Part shown: piece after piece, positions 11,757 to 23,689 of the stretch
Layout: every line of letters starts with the position of its first letter
Position numbering within the stretch: position 1 is the first letter of the stretch
Origin: Carposina sasakii
Lineage: Eukaryota; Arthropoda; Insecta; Lepidoptera; Carposinidae
DNA: 64,000 nt
Assembly: GCA_014607495.2 (NCBI GenBank)
Contig: CP053162.1
Coordinates: forward strand, 5,650,469 to 5,714,468
Direction of reading: 5' to 3'
Position numbers and translations under genes: made by a program
The notes under the pieces: model-generated
Told to the model about the DNA's origin: nothing
The model's input: only the letters and a program-made list of their open reading frames with translations
Database searches by the model: none

Positions 11757-11835
11757 ATTATAATCTTATTCTTTATTGCACACACACAAAAAATAGAAAT
11801 CACAGGATAAAAGAAGAGATCTTAGTATCAAAAAA
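11757..11835 (-). mobile_element. LINE 3' tail, family L1
   Basis: The segment tattctttattgcacacaca followed by aagaagagat matches the 3' UTR of the L1 fragment at 355-840. Only the end of the element remains. Confidence 0.55.
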
Positions 11836-13039
11836 TAGATAACAAATTAATAATCAAGATCTATAAAATTTTGACCATTTCATGATAATTATCACTTCAA
11901 CGATATGGTCACGACATGTTCAATAATGTTCATTAAGTACTATCCATGCTATAGGATAACAATAAAGGTCCTTTATAAACTCTATAAACGAAACTATAGC
12001 AAGATATTGTTAAAAGTATCGAAGTGAACCCTAATACGTCGTCCTTAGTCACATTCTCATGACAATTATCAAAATTATGGAAATATGAATTATTGTTAAA
12101 TTCATTATGAATTAGCCCAAAGATCTCTATAAATATTCCAATAAGATTGCCTCAAGCTGCTAAAAAAATAGTTTTTACATTGGATTCGTCCTCTCGGGCA
12201 CTTTGGACTGTTTTTTCTTGGACGTGCCAAGCAAAATATGCTTATTAAAATGTGTAGTGTTTAGTAACACGTACAAACAAATCTGCTGACCAACACATTA
12301 CATGTATTATGTACATATTTCCTCTCATATATATACGAAAGATGGGTGATGAAGTAGCACAGTTGTGGTACATTTGAGGAACCAAAAGGATCAAATTAGG
12401 TTGTAAGTAGATATTTTAATATATTTATTTTATGTTGAAGCCCTTGATAGTTCGGTTTTGGGGACTCTCCATATTAAGTCATACGTATTTCAGTTTTCAT
12501 GTGTTTGTAGTGAACGTGCTATTAACATTGTGGTTGTTCTATTTTGTATCTAATAATATTTTTTGTTTGAGCTTACCTATGAATTTCCTTGGTTGTTATA
12601 GGGTATGGGGTTAATAAGAACTTCTTTTATAATTATAGATTTTCCATAATCGGGATGAGTAAACATTTAACTAAAGTGGTTGATTATTGTGCCATTACTC
12701 CAGTGGAACAGGGTTCGATTACCGGTCGAGGCAAATAGTCGAGGGGTCTTTTTAATGGAAAAGATAAAGAAATAAACTAACAACACAAATGTAAAATTAG
12801 GATTATCATTTATAATCTTTCTGAAGATTTGAACTTTTGGTCTAGTCTTCAAAACCGGTATGTTTTTCGTTTATTCTAAGTATTTGTCTTGTTTAGTGCT
12901 TCACCAAACTAGTTATTGCCAAGTAGGTGTAGGTACGAGTATAATCAAAGTTCTAGTGTCCAAATAACGTCTGTGACCTTCACTATCAGCTGTTGTAAAT
13001 TTATTGTTTAGAAGCTATCTATACATATAATAAAATTGT

Positions 13040-13245
13040 AACAGATCGATGTTTGTGCACACTAATCTCAGAAACGGCTGGACCGATTTCGATGCAGTTT
13101 TCAGGAATATATTTTGACAGGTCCCACTTAGGCTACCTTTTATCCCGGGAAAATGTTCTTATCCCGGATAATTTCGACATTTTGTTTTTTTCTGGAGTCC
13201 ATGCGGACGGAGTCCATGCGGACGGAGTCGCGGGCGTCCACTAGT
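13040..13245 (+). repeat. Dispersed repeat, family R2
   Basis: This is a common lepidopteran-type repeat with ggaccgatttcgatgcag, tatcccgg, cgcgggcg and an end of ccactagt. An internal duplication agtccatgcggacgg occurs twice near 13195-13226. The CTAG-like end could suit a non-autonomous Helitron, but no hairpin was confirmed. Partial relatives lie at 3565-3650 and, inverted, at about 38340-38450. Confidence 0.5.
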
Positions 13246-13777
13246 ACTGAATATTGCCCCATAGCTGAAACGTTATTTGCCAAATTACTTTAAGCTTTTA
13301 TTTCCTTTCATGCTATCCTTTAACTTTTTAGTTATTTACATCCGACCAAGTTATCCACAGTGTTAAATTTTGCTTTATTCTCTAGTATCTAGACTGAAAT
13401 GCATTGATAACTCTGATGGAAAAATTATAGCTTTCCATCTGTAGCATATTATGTGATTTCCTCATAATTCTAAAACAGGACCCAGTTTACACGTCTTTGC
13501 AATACGTTCCTAATTGAACATGTTGAACAAGTTAATCAATGTTAAAGGTATGTAGTACAATTAAATGAAAATGAATGAGAATTGAACCCATGAAGACAAA
13601 CATAAATAATATTTCGAGCAACATTATGTTTAATTATATTTAATATTATGTTTATTAATTATTTTATAACATCACATTGACTAATTTTAAACTCTAGTGA
13701 ATAGAACAATAGACAGGGTGCCCAAAAAGGTCACAGAATAATTAAATTAAAACTAGGTATTATTTCCAGTATCCAAC

Positions 13778-14748
13778 ATGAAGGCCGTCCTAGTTCTTTG
13801 CATTTTGGCAGCTGTGGCGTATGCTGATGATACCTATGACTCTAAATATGACACCTTCAACGCTGATGAACTGGTGGAAAACCCCAGACTCCTTAAGAGT
13901 TACATGAACTGCTTCCTCGACAAGGGACGTTGTACGCCCGAAGGCAATGATTTTAAAAGTAAGTAGAGCTGCTGTTATTTTTAATGCAAACTTAATATTA
14001 AAACACGAATAATACTAATTGGTCAGTTTTTTGGGTTCATAGGTATAACTGTAGTAAAATCAGTTCTTATATTTCTCGTTAATCTGTGAATCCGTGCTGT
14101 TGATGAGACACACACCGTGTTATTACAAAAGAATTTAACTATTGTTTAAGCTAAACGTGCCCTAAATTTGGCAGATATTCTATACGTTTTGCTGTCAAAC
14201 GTGATATTTAAATCAAGTCTAACTTTAGGCGCTCATTTGTAATAACACCGCTAAAGTTTTGAGTTCGATTCCGGGAATCCATAGTCAATAGGACAAACTT
14301 TCAAATAAATATCATTTTATTGGTAGTTTGTGAATGTGTTATGTGGTTAACGAATGTATTTAATTTTGTCACATCAACCGCTTAGCAGAACCTTTGCGCC
14401 TTATAAATAATTCTAGCAATTGAACTCTTGTATAAGTTTGCAATTTTGTTACAAGAGCTATAGCGTTGAAAAGAAGTTTTAGTTTGTTCATTAGACAACC
14501 TTTTCTTTTAGAGCTAATTTTAATACACAACTGACTAAACTTTGTTTTAAAAACTTTTAGAAGTCATCCCTGAAGCTGTAAGAACAAGTTGCGCCAAGTG
14601 CTCTGGTCCCCAGCGCCAATTAGTCCGCAAGGTCATCAAAGCTTTCCAGGCTAAGCTTCCTCAGGAATGGAGCGAGCTCGTCAAAAAGGAAGACCCTAAT
14701 GGACAGTACACCGTCGAATTCAACAAATTCGTCGCTGGATCAGACTAG
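13778..14748 (+). CDS. Chemosensory protein CSP1 (OS-D family)
   Basis: A small secreted carrier of hydrophobic ligands, expected in sensillar lymph or other extracellular fluid. Exon 1 is 13778-13958 and exon 2 is 14561-14748, with a phase-1 GT-AG intron after a Lys codon, the position shared by all CSP loci here. The product is 122 aa: a signal peptide (about residues 1-16, ending VAYA), the N-terminal YDSKYDTFNADEL, four cysteines with C-x6-C-x18-C-x2-C spacing (CFLDKGRC, CAKC) and a C-terminal EFNKFV. An acceptor (tttccag) 8 bp before the ATG implies a 5' UTR intron. A poly(A) signal AATAAA is at 14875. The intron contains a MITE. The gene appears intact. Confidence 0.95.
14118..14248. 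repeat. MITE, family M2, in the CSP1 intron
   Basis: Terminal inverted repeats gtgttattacaaaaga and tcatttgtaataacac bound a 131-bp non-coding element. The second copy, in the opposite internal orientation, is in the CSP3 intron at 23234-23325. Confidence 0.75.
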
Positions 14749-15350
14749 AAACATGAAATCTTGCTCTCAAAAACTCCGCTGATTATGACGTTGCCTTTTT
14801 ATCTTCTTTTGGCCTCAGAGTTGAAATTGTGATTTAGTTTTTTTTAACCAAAAATATTTTTACATTACCATCACAATAAAGTTTATGTTAACTTTATGAT
14901 AAGTTTGTTATAATAAAGTGTTAAAAATATTTGGTTGCGTTTAATTCTTCTTCATGCTTAAATAAAAGAGGGTGTCAAATGCACAAAGCATAGGGTTGGT
15001 GCACGTTACTAGGTATATAACGGATGAGACCATGGAGAAGGTATAAAAGAAGAGGTGGGACTATGAACTGAGTCGTGTGGCAATCGTGAGGCCACGACGT
15101 CATGATAGGGGCGGAGCTTTATGGCCAGTGTGTGTAACGCAGTAGCTGTAACCACACGCTTATGCAAGTAGTTTGGCTAGTCACTACATGGTGGATTCTA
15201 TGTAAATGGGCAGGGCTACAGTGTTAGGATGCTCCCCTCGTCCCATACTTTACCCCCGCTCAGCGGCACACTATTTTTGTATGAAAATATACTTAGCCGC
15301 TGCTCCTCTTTAATTTTTTCTCCATGGATAAGACTTTAAGAAGCCCTTAT

Positions 15351-15613
15351 ACAGGGTGTAACAAAAGGGGTATGTTAAGCGAAAAGCTATGAAAATAGCC
15401 CACTATAGAGAACCTATTTCCAAAATTTCAGACTCAAATTCATATTTTTATTTTTCCAGATAGTATGAAGAATTCCGAAACATCTCAGGAATGTCCATAC
15501 AATCTTGAAAAATAAAAATGTGATTTCGAGTCTCAAATTTTGGAAATAGGATCTCTATAGGGAGCTATTTACATAGCTTTTCGCTTAACATACCCTTTCT
15601 GTTACACCGTGTA
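15351..15613. repeat. Palindromic MITE, family M1, copy c (best preserved)
   Basis: The ends acagggtgtaac and gttacaccgtgta are inverted complements. The arms continue with gtatgttaagcgaaaagcta and its counterpart tagcttttcgcttaacatac, so most of the 263 bp can fold back on itself. It is non-coding. Confidence 0.85.
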
Positions 15614-16424
15614 TAGCTATACATATTTAGATTGACTCATTAACAAATCCTATTAGTATCGTTACCGATAGCCAGTTCGTTTTAGTTGTAATTTTAAAAA
15701 GGGAAATTAAGGATTCAATTAACATTATCATAGCCGGTAGATACAATAATGCATGTCCAAAAATATTATTATTCAAGTTCTATGTCCAAGTTTTATCTAG
15801 AAGCTGTGGTAGAAGACATAAGTACACAACTTTATTTTGATTAGCACACTCACAAGAGAGTGTTAAGGACAGATTGCCATAATTCTGGGCAAGGAAAACG
15901 AGTAAAATAAAAACCGGTAAAATTATTTTATTGTACATTCGGTAGTAGGTACCTACTTCCATTATTTTCTCTGCTTATCCGTCTTATTCAAATATCAAAT
16001 GTAAAAACCGTAAGCAAAGATGACAGTTGACTAACAAAAATAACAAGCAAACATTGATTTCATAAACGGATTGTTAAAGCAAATGAAAATGTTTATTACT
16101 ACAAGCACAATATTTTTTAAACTATGTATATACTAAACGTAAACCTTAAATATTATGTGTAGTACCTACATACCACAAAGATCTCCAATAAAGTTACAAT
16201 TTTATAAAGTATTCAAGTTTTCTAAAAGGTGGACCTATACGAGTAGGTACAGATAGACAAATGGACGGAAAAATATCTATATCAAATTAGTTTGAGTATC
16301 GTGTGTGCCTTTTAATTTTTTATTATTCATATATTTATTTATTTCCACACAACTCACAATAGTTCGTGCCAACAGTGTTTACATAAACCATTACTGGTTT
16401 TTCTGAATACTAATGATGATGGCA

Positions 16425-16570
16425 CTAAGACGGAATATTAGGATTCTCAATATACCTAGATGATTTCTGTGCTAATGTGGGACTTCTCTAGAAGAGTAGG
16501 TCCCTACATTGCATCAGCTGCATCTCTTGCCGTGCATGTCATAGGAATTCGTCGACTAATAAATAAATAA
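16425..16570 (+). repeat. Dispersed repeat, family R3 (fragment)
   Basis: The words gctaatgtgggacttctc and cttgccgtgcatgtcatagg, then cgtcgacta, recur in related form at 29430-29640, 31425-31630 and 34110-34260. It is non-coding. Confidence 0.45.
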
Positions 16571-17089
16571 TATTCGATGGGCTAGCAACCTATCACTGAT
16601 CATTTTCATGTGGTCACTCTATGTAAAACGTCTATCAGTCACGTCTTCGTCGATCTTCTTCACAATTCTGCAGTTCATGATTAACCCCATTTTAGGAATA
16701 TCTATAGTTAACAATGTGTAACGATATTTATGTGATCAGTAAGGTACTGGTACCTAAATTTAAAATTTTTAACATAAAAGTCAACCCCGGTAAATCACTA
16801 AGCTCTAAGAGGAATATCTTTTATCATTAGTTTTCGTATGCAATCAAATGTGACTCATACTGACTATCGGTAAAGATTGAGGTGAACACGTTCTGGATAT
16901 TATTTCATTATCCCACATTGCTGTTATTATAAATAGTACCTATAAGAATCATAATCTTTACTTCTTAGGTACTTATAAATATGTTAACTTTGACCTTCGT
17001 ACAGAAATGAGTATAAAAAGTCGAGCATTTGCAAAAGGCTTTATTTTAAGACGCCACCTGTTTAATGTAAGTATTTTATGTATTATTTT

Positions 17090-17335
17090 TATTTTAAATT
17101 GAGAAACGATTGCACCGTTTGGTGTGGAGACCTTGGGCCCCTGGGGACCGGCGGCGGTGCTCCAAATATACAGGGACCTGGCCGGGCGGCTCGTGGAGTC
17201 CACACGTGACCAAAATGCTGGCTGCTACCTAGGCCAAAGAATTAGCATAGCCATCCAGCGCGGCAACGCAGCCAGCATTTCTCGGCACGCTACCTGATAA
17301 GTAAGATCGGTTGACCACCTTGTAAAAATTAAGAT
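17090..17335 (+). mobile_element. LINE ORF2 C-terminal fragment
   Basis: A plus-strand frame from about 17128 reads ETLGPWGPAA, then IYRDLAGRLVEST, then YLGQRISIAIQRGNAASI. This conserved C-terminal block is common in non-LTR ORF2 proteins. It is short and 5'-truncated. The following simple sequence (aagtaagtaagttt) may be the tail. Confidence 0.65.
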
Positions 17336-17454
17336 GGTCAACCGCACCCCATAGTCCTAAGTAAGTAAGTTTAAGTTAGTCGTAATGTAATAATAAATTT
17401 AATGTACCATGTAGCATAGTTTCAGAAAAAAATGAAATTAATTCATTAAATTAT

Positions 17455-17648
17455 ACAAGTCAGTAGAGGGACAAGAGGGTCTTGGTGTTTCGTAGGCGAT
17501 GGGCTGACCACCTGTCACTACAAACCGAACTTGCACATCTCAACTATACCCTCGAAATTGGTCAGAAGTGGCACCATGTGGTCCTATCGGCCCTTGGTGC
17601 TCTGCCTACCCCGTATGGGATAAAGGCGTGATTATATGTATGTATGTA
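17455..17648 (+). repeat. Dispersed repeat, family R1 (longest copy)
   Basis: It carries cagtagagggacaagagg, gggctgaccacctgtcac and ctctgcctaccccgta, and ends in atgtatgtatgta. This is the most complete R1 copy here. Confidence 0.75.
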
Positions 17649-18466
17649 AACTTTCTGCGTTGAAAAATTCCTCCCTCGTAATCGTCTATCCCTCTCCCTT
17701 ACATATAGGTATACTAATATCTTTATCTAGACTTACAAAGCGACAAAAGAGAGTAACTACTCTAATACCTACGAGTATAAATAGTCAGTAATAGATGAGG
17801 AACGACCAGTGTCACCAAATTATATGTCTGAATTTTGTAGCCCTTATAAAATGTTCATCTTTGGCTAAACTACTTTGTTAAACTGAACATCCTTCATGAT
17901 CATGACCTTTGTTTAAAAAAATGTCATGTTATTATCCTAGTTCCGTGATGGTATGTTATGCCATTATTCTTAAATTCAATAAGTAATTCACAGAATACAA
18001 CAATGAAAAGGATTATAAACACGTATCTAGTATTTAAGTGGGGTCACAAGGAAATCATTTGTACACTTCTAATTAGTGATCTCGTGGAGGCAGGTCAAAT
18101 ATAGTGGTAATTATTTTAAATAGTGTTGAGTACATAAAGTAACCTATGTTCTAATATTTAAAAAGTACTTATTTAAACTACTCTATTGATATTAAGCATA
18201 CCTAGCAAATTTCGTTGGAAAACTCTAGTTCTTGGTAGAGTTTTATATTTATTAATGAGTCATATAAATTAAGAAGTCATATTTTCCTTATATATACTTG
18301 CATAATCTTTTTCTTCCAAATTTGTTATAGCCTAACTACTTATTCACATCTGACTTAAGTTTTTAGAGCTGTGGTAATAAAGGCCGAAGAACCGACGGCC
18401 ATTATTAAATATCTTATTTATATAACTGTGTTCATTTATATTATTTCAGATCCGTGTCAAATTAAG

Positions 18467-20545
18467 ATGAAGTTCCTAGTAATTCTATCAGCTATTTTGG
18501 CGGTAGTGTCATCAGAGGGGGACACATACTCGACGGATAATGATGACCTGGATATTGAGTCTGTGGTGCAGAATGTTGAAATCTTGAAAGGATTTCTCGG
18601 CTGTTTCTTGGATACAGATCAATGCAATAACATATCAGCAGATTTCAAAAGTGAGTTTTGTTCTTATTTAATCTTAACCTTTCTGATTCGTCAACAACCG
18701 AACACTACAGACTTGATAATGTTTTATTCTACAAGCATGGTTTTTCAAAAAGCATATATTTAATAACCTTTTTAAGAGGACGCTGAACTAAAAACTGAAA
18801 TTTTCGTGTTGGATTCTTGGATTGGAACTTGAACCGGTGCGATTTTTTAAAAATTATGACTGATTAGTGGATGCTAATGATGCTATATGAGAGCAAGTGC
18901 TAAATTCCTAGGGATGTTCTTTGCCTAGGGAAACCAAACCGTCGAAAGGTGAATAATGGTACTACTGGTGTAAATGGTGTGTTTTGTATAGGGTTAGATA
19001 GGTCATTCTTTATGTGGTTTAATTTATGATCATCATTATCTTCCTGACCTTAACCCATTATTAATGGGATCGGCGCAAAATGTTCTTATGAAACTCATTT
19101 CGATAAAGATTTGGCGTATGTTTTACGGCCAGCTTACAACCCTCTTCGGGTCACTTAAATATAAGTGACAATTTTATTTTGAAAAATCCTTACATAAAAT
19201 AAATTCAGTGGTACAAGCCCGTAATTGGGATCTAAATTCCTTCCGACTAGAAGGTTATATTATGATCGTTGATACTCGTACATATTTGTGTGAGGTTGAA
19301 ACAGAATCTTACGAAACAAATAAAGTACCTATAACTGCTAGATCAATGCCAATAGGGCAGTAAATTATAAAGGGTAAAATATTCCTATAATTTATATGTT
19401 ACCTACAACTTAAATAAAACACATAAAAATTGTGAATTAATAACAATACTCAAGGATGTTTTAAATTTTCTGACACAGAAAACAATCAACAGTTGTAAAT
19501 AGTCTATTATATGATTGGTTTTTTAAAAAAATAGATATACTTAATTATACTTCACCTAAATAGGTATCATTCACATTCTAAAATCTTCCACTGATCTTCT
19601 TTCCATAACCTATTTCAAAATCTTCCTCTCAATATAAGATTCAGGTAGCCAAAAAACCTGCTATTGCAAATGAAGGTAATACTCGAAAAATCAAAGGATA
19701 TTACATAAGTTTACGTTTTCTTCTAACGAATAGAAGTCATTGTGTTCCGTCGTTTGTGGTTGCAAATCGGTGACGTCATTTATGATATTGTCAATTAGTT
19801 TTGGCACTATGGTGAACTGATTTTCTCTCTACAAATCTTAGATTTCATGCATTGCTTTTGCATTTCATTCTTTATTTATTTCCTTTAGATTTTAATCTGA
19901 AAATGGCAATTTCATTTAGGTGCCTAAAACCTTTACTTGTATTTTAAAGGAAGCATAATGAGAAGAATGCATCCTTCCCTCATAATTACGATAATTTTGA
20001 TTGTATATTATACTCGTACTACCATCATCGAGATTGACAGACGACCTGTGTTTGTTGCCAGATTTTCTTCAAGCAAGGCATTATGACACTTCTATTTATA
20101 AATTTTCCATTAGTCATCACTATGACCAATCATAGGAATCTGCAGATCATCACTATGATCTGTCATAGATGTCAGGATCTCGGATATCTGCTGGATGCAG
20201 GCCGGCTTTCAACCGGTCCTAGTGGAATTCATTGAGTGATTCATTGCCCATGTTTGGCGGTCAAATTCTTATGACTGAAATGATGATGTACATGGTTTTT
20301 TTGACCTACAACTTTATACCCAAAGTGCGGAGGCCATGGCTAATTAAGTTTCTTTTTCAGAGGATATCCCCGAGGTGGTGATGCAAGCATGCGCACGCTG
20401 CACTCCGGCGCAGAAGCACATTTTCAGGATATTCCTTGAGGGTTTGATGGCCAAGATTCCCAACGACTACCACATCTTCAAAAATAAATATGATCCTGAA
20501 AATAAGTATTTCGATGCTTTAGAGGCGGCTGTGTCTCAGTCATAG
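18467..20545 (+). CDS. Chemosensory protein CSP2
   Basis: Exon 1 is 18467-18650 and exon 2 is 20361-20545 (phase-1 GT-AG intron), giving 122 aa. The signal peptide is MKFLVILSAILAVVSS. Cysteines follow C-x6-C-x18-C-x2-C (CFLDTDQC, CARC). It is more acidic and diverged than CSP1 and CSP3: the usual K-G at the second cysteine is D-T-D-Q and the N-terminal YDNF-like motif is replaced by TDNDDL. The start was chosen at the ATG that begins the hydrophobic stretch; the in-frame upstream ATG-less extension lies before an acceptor (ttatttcag at 18444-18450), so it is 5' UTR intron. A poly(A) signal AATAAA is at about 20592. The 1.7-kb intron holds a dispersed repeat. Confidence 0.92.
19020..19290 (+). 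repeat. Dispersed repeat, family R5, in the CSP2 intron
   Basis: It carries ttcctgaccttaacccatta, gggatcggcgcaaaatg, ttttacggcc, and then aaattcagtggtacaagccc. Related copies are at 35760-36030 (+), 27430-27660 (-) and 51355-51700, the last split by a LINE. It resembles a SINE or Helitron fragment and has no coding frame. Confidence 0.6.
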
Positions 20546-20599
20546 GATTAAATTACCTAAGCTAGAATATAGTGTAGTTTTTTATATAAAATAATAAAT

Positions 20600-21815
20600 A
20601 TCTGTGAATACTTAATGTTTTTGTCCTTTATTTTTACTCTGAAACTAAAGCTTGCCTACCTATATCGTAAGCAAATGTGTGAACTTAATAATTTTCGTCC
20701 ATTTGCGGAAATGATCCCACTCCTGTTTAAAACATAAATTTAATCAAAATTTTGAAATCGTCCCAGTGAATTATTTTAGATGTAGGTGTAGATACCTATA
20801 TCTTTTGTTTTGTTTACTTTTTCTTAGTTTTCTCTTAATTTTTTATAAAAAAAATTGAAATAGAGGTAAGTGCTACTATCAGGAAAAAGTTAAACTATGA
20901 GGTAAAATACTCATAAGCATAACATTTAAAATTTTCCTTAACCACGTAGTTTTTAATGTGCACTTTATAAAAAAAATACAATTTACATGAATCTTCGTAT
21001 CCTATAAACAGTGTAGATGATGTTTAATAAATAGGGCTGAATCATGCCAAATAGAGTACATAGGTATCGTAATATAGTATATACATGTTCGGGGGAAAGG
21101 TACATATTTGTTTGACGCCTTGTCTTGTAATGGGCCATGCTTGGCCGCAGGTAGTGGGCTTATCGGCATCTTTATAAAGGCACTGTCGCTTTCTGCCACC
21201 ACTAGTTGTTTTGGTCCCCTATTGAGAGTAAAAGGTGGGTGAACGAACTTATTGCTAGTACCAGTAACTGACAGTGCTGTGAATTATATCGATTTTCAAG
21301 TATTATCTTGTAATACCATTATGTAAAATTCTTTGTAACCTAATTATTAGCTTGTACGGTTCAGTCGAGTCATGCAAATTCTAGTTCTGCCGTGGTACGA
21401 CTGTTGTAAAGGCATATCTTATGTCCCCTTGGACATCTTCGTAGGACATGATATTTTGTCTTCTTCTTCAGCCTATTGCAGTCCACTGCTGGATGAAGGT
21501 TTGGTCTTACTGGCCAAAAATCACTTCCTTCCTTATGTCATTCTGATAACAATTTTTTCAAGTTAACTCTATTGTTTCTTAACTTCACATCATAATTTTC
21601 TTCCTTTTAATACTTAGTACTAAATTGTTTATAAATTTGTATATTTTTCTTTGTTTATAACATCTATAAATCTCTTCAGACAATTAGTAACTTTGTATGA
21701 TTATAAATATTCGAGGCACGTACCTCCTCACATGACAAGGAGTCAAGTGGGCATCAGTCAGTCTACTCAGAGTCGTTGATAGAGTCGTTACAAGTATTTC
21801 AAATATATATATTTT
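20600..21815. other. CSP2-CSP3 spacer
   Basis: No gene was seen. A short LINE L2 tail in minus orientation lies at 21460-21500 (cttcttcagcctattgcagt). The segment just before CSP3 has an acceptor (ttttttcag at 21811-21819), implying a non-coding 5' exon within this spacer that I could not delimit. Confidence 0.5.
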
Positions 21816-21828
21816 TTTCAGAATAAAG

Positions 21829-23670
21829 ATGAAGGTGCTGGTTGTGCTAAGTGTGCTGGTGGCTGCGGCGTTTGCTGCTGAGAAATATGCGGCAAAATAC
21901 GACAACTTCGATGTTGACACCCTTATCTCCAATGACAGACTTCTAAAATCGTACATCAATTGTTTCTTGGAGAAAGGAAGATGCACACCAGAAGGATCTG
22001 ACTTTAGAAGTAAGTTTTTTTTATCATTTATATGCATGTTACTTAGTTGATAGTTGAATAGATATGGTTTTTGCCAAAGTAACATCAGTTCTCGAATCGA
22101 TAAAAGTTCGTCATTGCAATATTATTTCCAAAACGAAAATTTCATTTTGAGTATATCGAAAGATTTGTCACGAGAACGAACGGTACGAGTAATTCGAAAT
22201 GATATTAAGTATGTACTTTAACTAAGCACCTAAAAGCGTTACTTAGGTACGCGACATCGACTGTAGAAACAATCGAAACGTTTATATTTCTAACAATTTA
22301 TGTAACCTACATAATATTTACTTCCCTCTTTGAAGGATATGGATGATTTTTTATCATAATATTTTATTGGCCAAGTTTTGCGCAAAAAATACTGTACCTA
22401 TCTCCCTATTTCGCAATTTTCGCACTTTTTCGGATTTGTAAGGATAATGAGTCGGATTTTCCATTATTTATATTTGCAAGTGAACGTAATATAAACTGGC
22501 CAATGCAACAGTATGTGTAATATCCTATCAAAACATGCGGAGTTTGCGCTTGCACAACGTGCCGGTTCATACTTGGTCAAAGGTTTAAGGGGCCAAGGTT
22601 GCGCAAAGGATATGCGCTGGCGCATGTGTAGGTACACATACTGAGGCCAGCAGTTATCCTTACCGCAAATACTCGTACTATAGAGAACAATCTTCGCATT
22701 GTTCGATCGATTTTATGGCAGGTCATCCTTGGGTTGATTTTATTTGGTTTTCCCTTGATATTAGTTGAGGTTTTGGTAAGGACTGTTTTGCATCATTTGT
22801 TTGACGTTAGATGCCATTAGATAAGTGAGTTTCCACTAAAACAGTTTTTTTCGAGCAGAAAAGAGAGCGTGGGTACAGTGACTTGATTCATTCCAGTGTA
22901 GCCTCACCCTTAGTTGATGTTCTGGATTGAGGTTATGACCTAAACTTCAGTATCCGAATTACCTAAGTAGGAATTATATAAAGTAAACCTGTTTCATCTA
23001 ATATTATGCACTGTAAGTTATGATTTTAATTTTCGTAATACTCAATGTTAACTAACATTAGTGTTTGACTTCTTTTTTGTAATGGCAAATGAGGATACAA
23101 AAAATAGAAACTACGACTTTAGACAGGTTCAGCCAAAAGTTTTTTCGTCATATAAATTGCTGGGAATATGATGAAAAAGCGAGAATATGAATAGATCTTT
23201 CCTGATATAGAAAATTGAAGAAAGACTTTAAGGGTGTTATTACAAAAGAGCGCCTAAAGTTAGACTTCATTTAAATATGAAAACAGCAAAATTGAAGAAA
23301 GACTTTAATTCTTTTGTAATAACACGTTAGTTCCTTATAAGCGAGATTTTATAAAAAAATATTAGATTTTTTTTATAGAGACATATTGAATAATACAACG
23401 TAGAGCGACAATGATTTTCTCGTAGTTTTCATGTTAAATAAAAAAAAAACAATCTAGTTTCATAAATATGTTTACTTTTTTACAGAGGCCCTGCCAGAAG
23501 CAATTTCTACTACTTGCGCCAAATGTACTGAGAAGCAACAAAATAATATCCGGAAGGTGATCAAAGCCATCCAGCAGAAACATCCCAAGTCATGGGACGA
23601 GCTAGTGAAGAAGAATGACCCAACTAACAAATATACGGCCGATTTTGAGAAGTTCGTCAATGGAAACTAA
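21829..23670 (+). CDS. Chemosensory protein CSP3
   Basis: Exon 1 is 21829-22009 and exon 2 is 23486-23670, with a phase-1 GT-AG intron, giving 121 aa. The signal peptide MKVLVVLSVLVAAAFA precedes EKYAAKYDNFDVDTL. Cysteines are CFLEKGRC and CAKC with 18 residues between the second and third. The C-terminal block is NKYTADFEKFV. It is very similar in layout to CSP1 (shared CTPEGxDF), suggesting a fairly recent duplicate. A ttttttcag acceptor 9 bp upstream of the ATG implies a 5' UTR intron. The intron carries an M2 MITE at 23234-23325. Confidence 0.95.
23234..23325. repeat. MITE, family M2, in the CSP3 intron
   Basis: It is 92 bp, bounded by gtgttattacaaaaga and tcttttgtaataacac. The internal word gcgcctaaagttagactt is the reverse complement of the corresponding part of the copy in the CSP1 intron. 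Confidence 0.75.
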
Positions 23671-23689
23671 TGTGATATTGTGATACAAA

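Larger units (their letters stand above)
7550..13040. other. Spacer without recognised genes
   Basis: No supported coding sequence was found in this 5.5 kb; its open frames are short and compositionally random. It holds a C-run/AT-rich patch at 7720-7810 and the listed repeats at 8.4, 10.7, 11.4 and 11.8 kb. A possible decayed tRNA-SINE lies at 12670-12745 (gggttcgattaccgg as B box). The rest is plain AT-rich DNA. Confidence 0.6.
14950..18460. other. CSP1-CSP2 spacer
   Basis: No gene was recognised. It contains the M1 MITE at 15.35 kb, an R3 fragment at 16.4 kb, a LINE ORF2 scrap at 17.1 kb and an R1 copy at 17.5 kb. The rest is AT-rich and featureless. A 5' UTR exon of CSP2 probably lies toward the right end but could not be placed. 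Confidence 0.5.
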
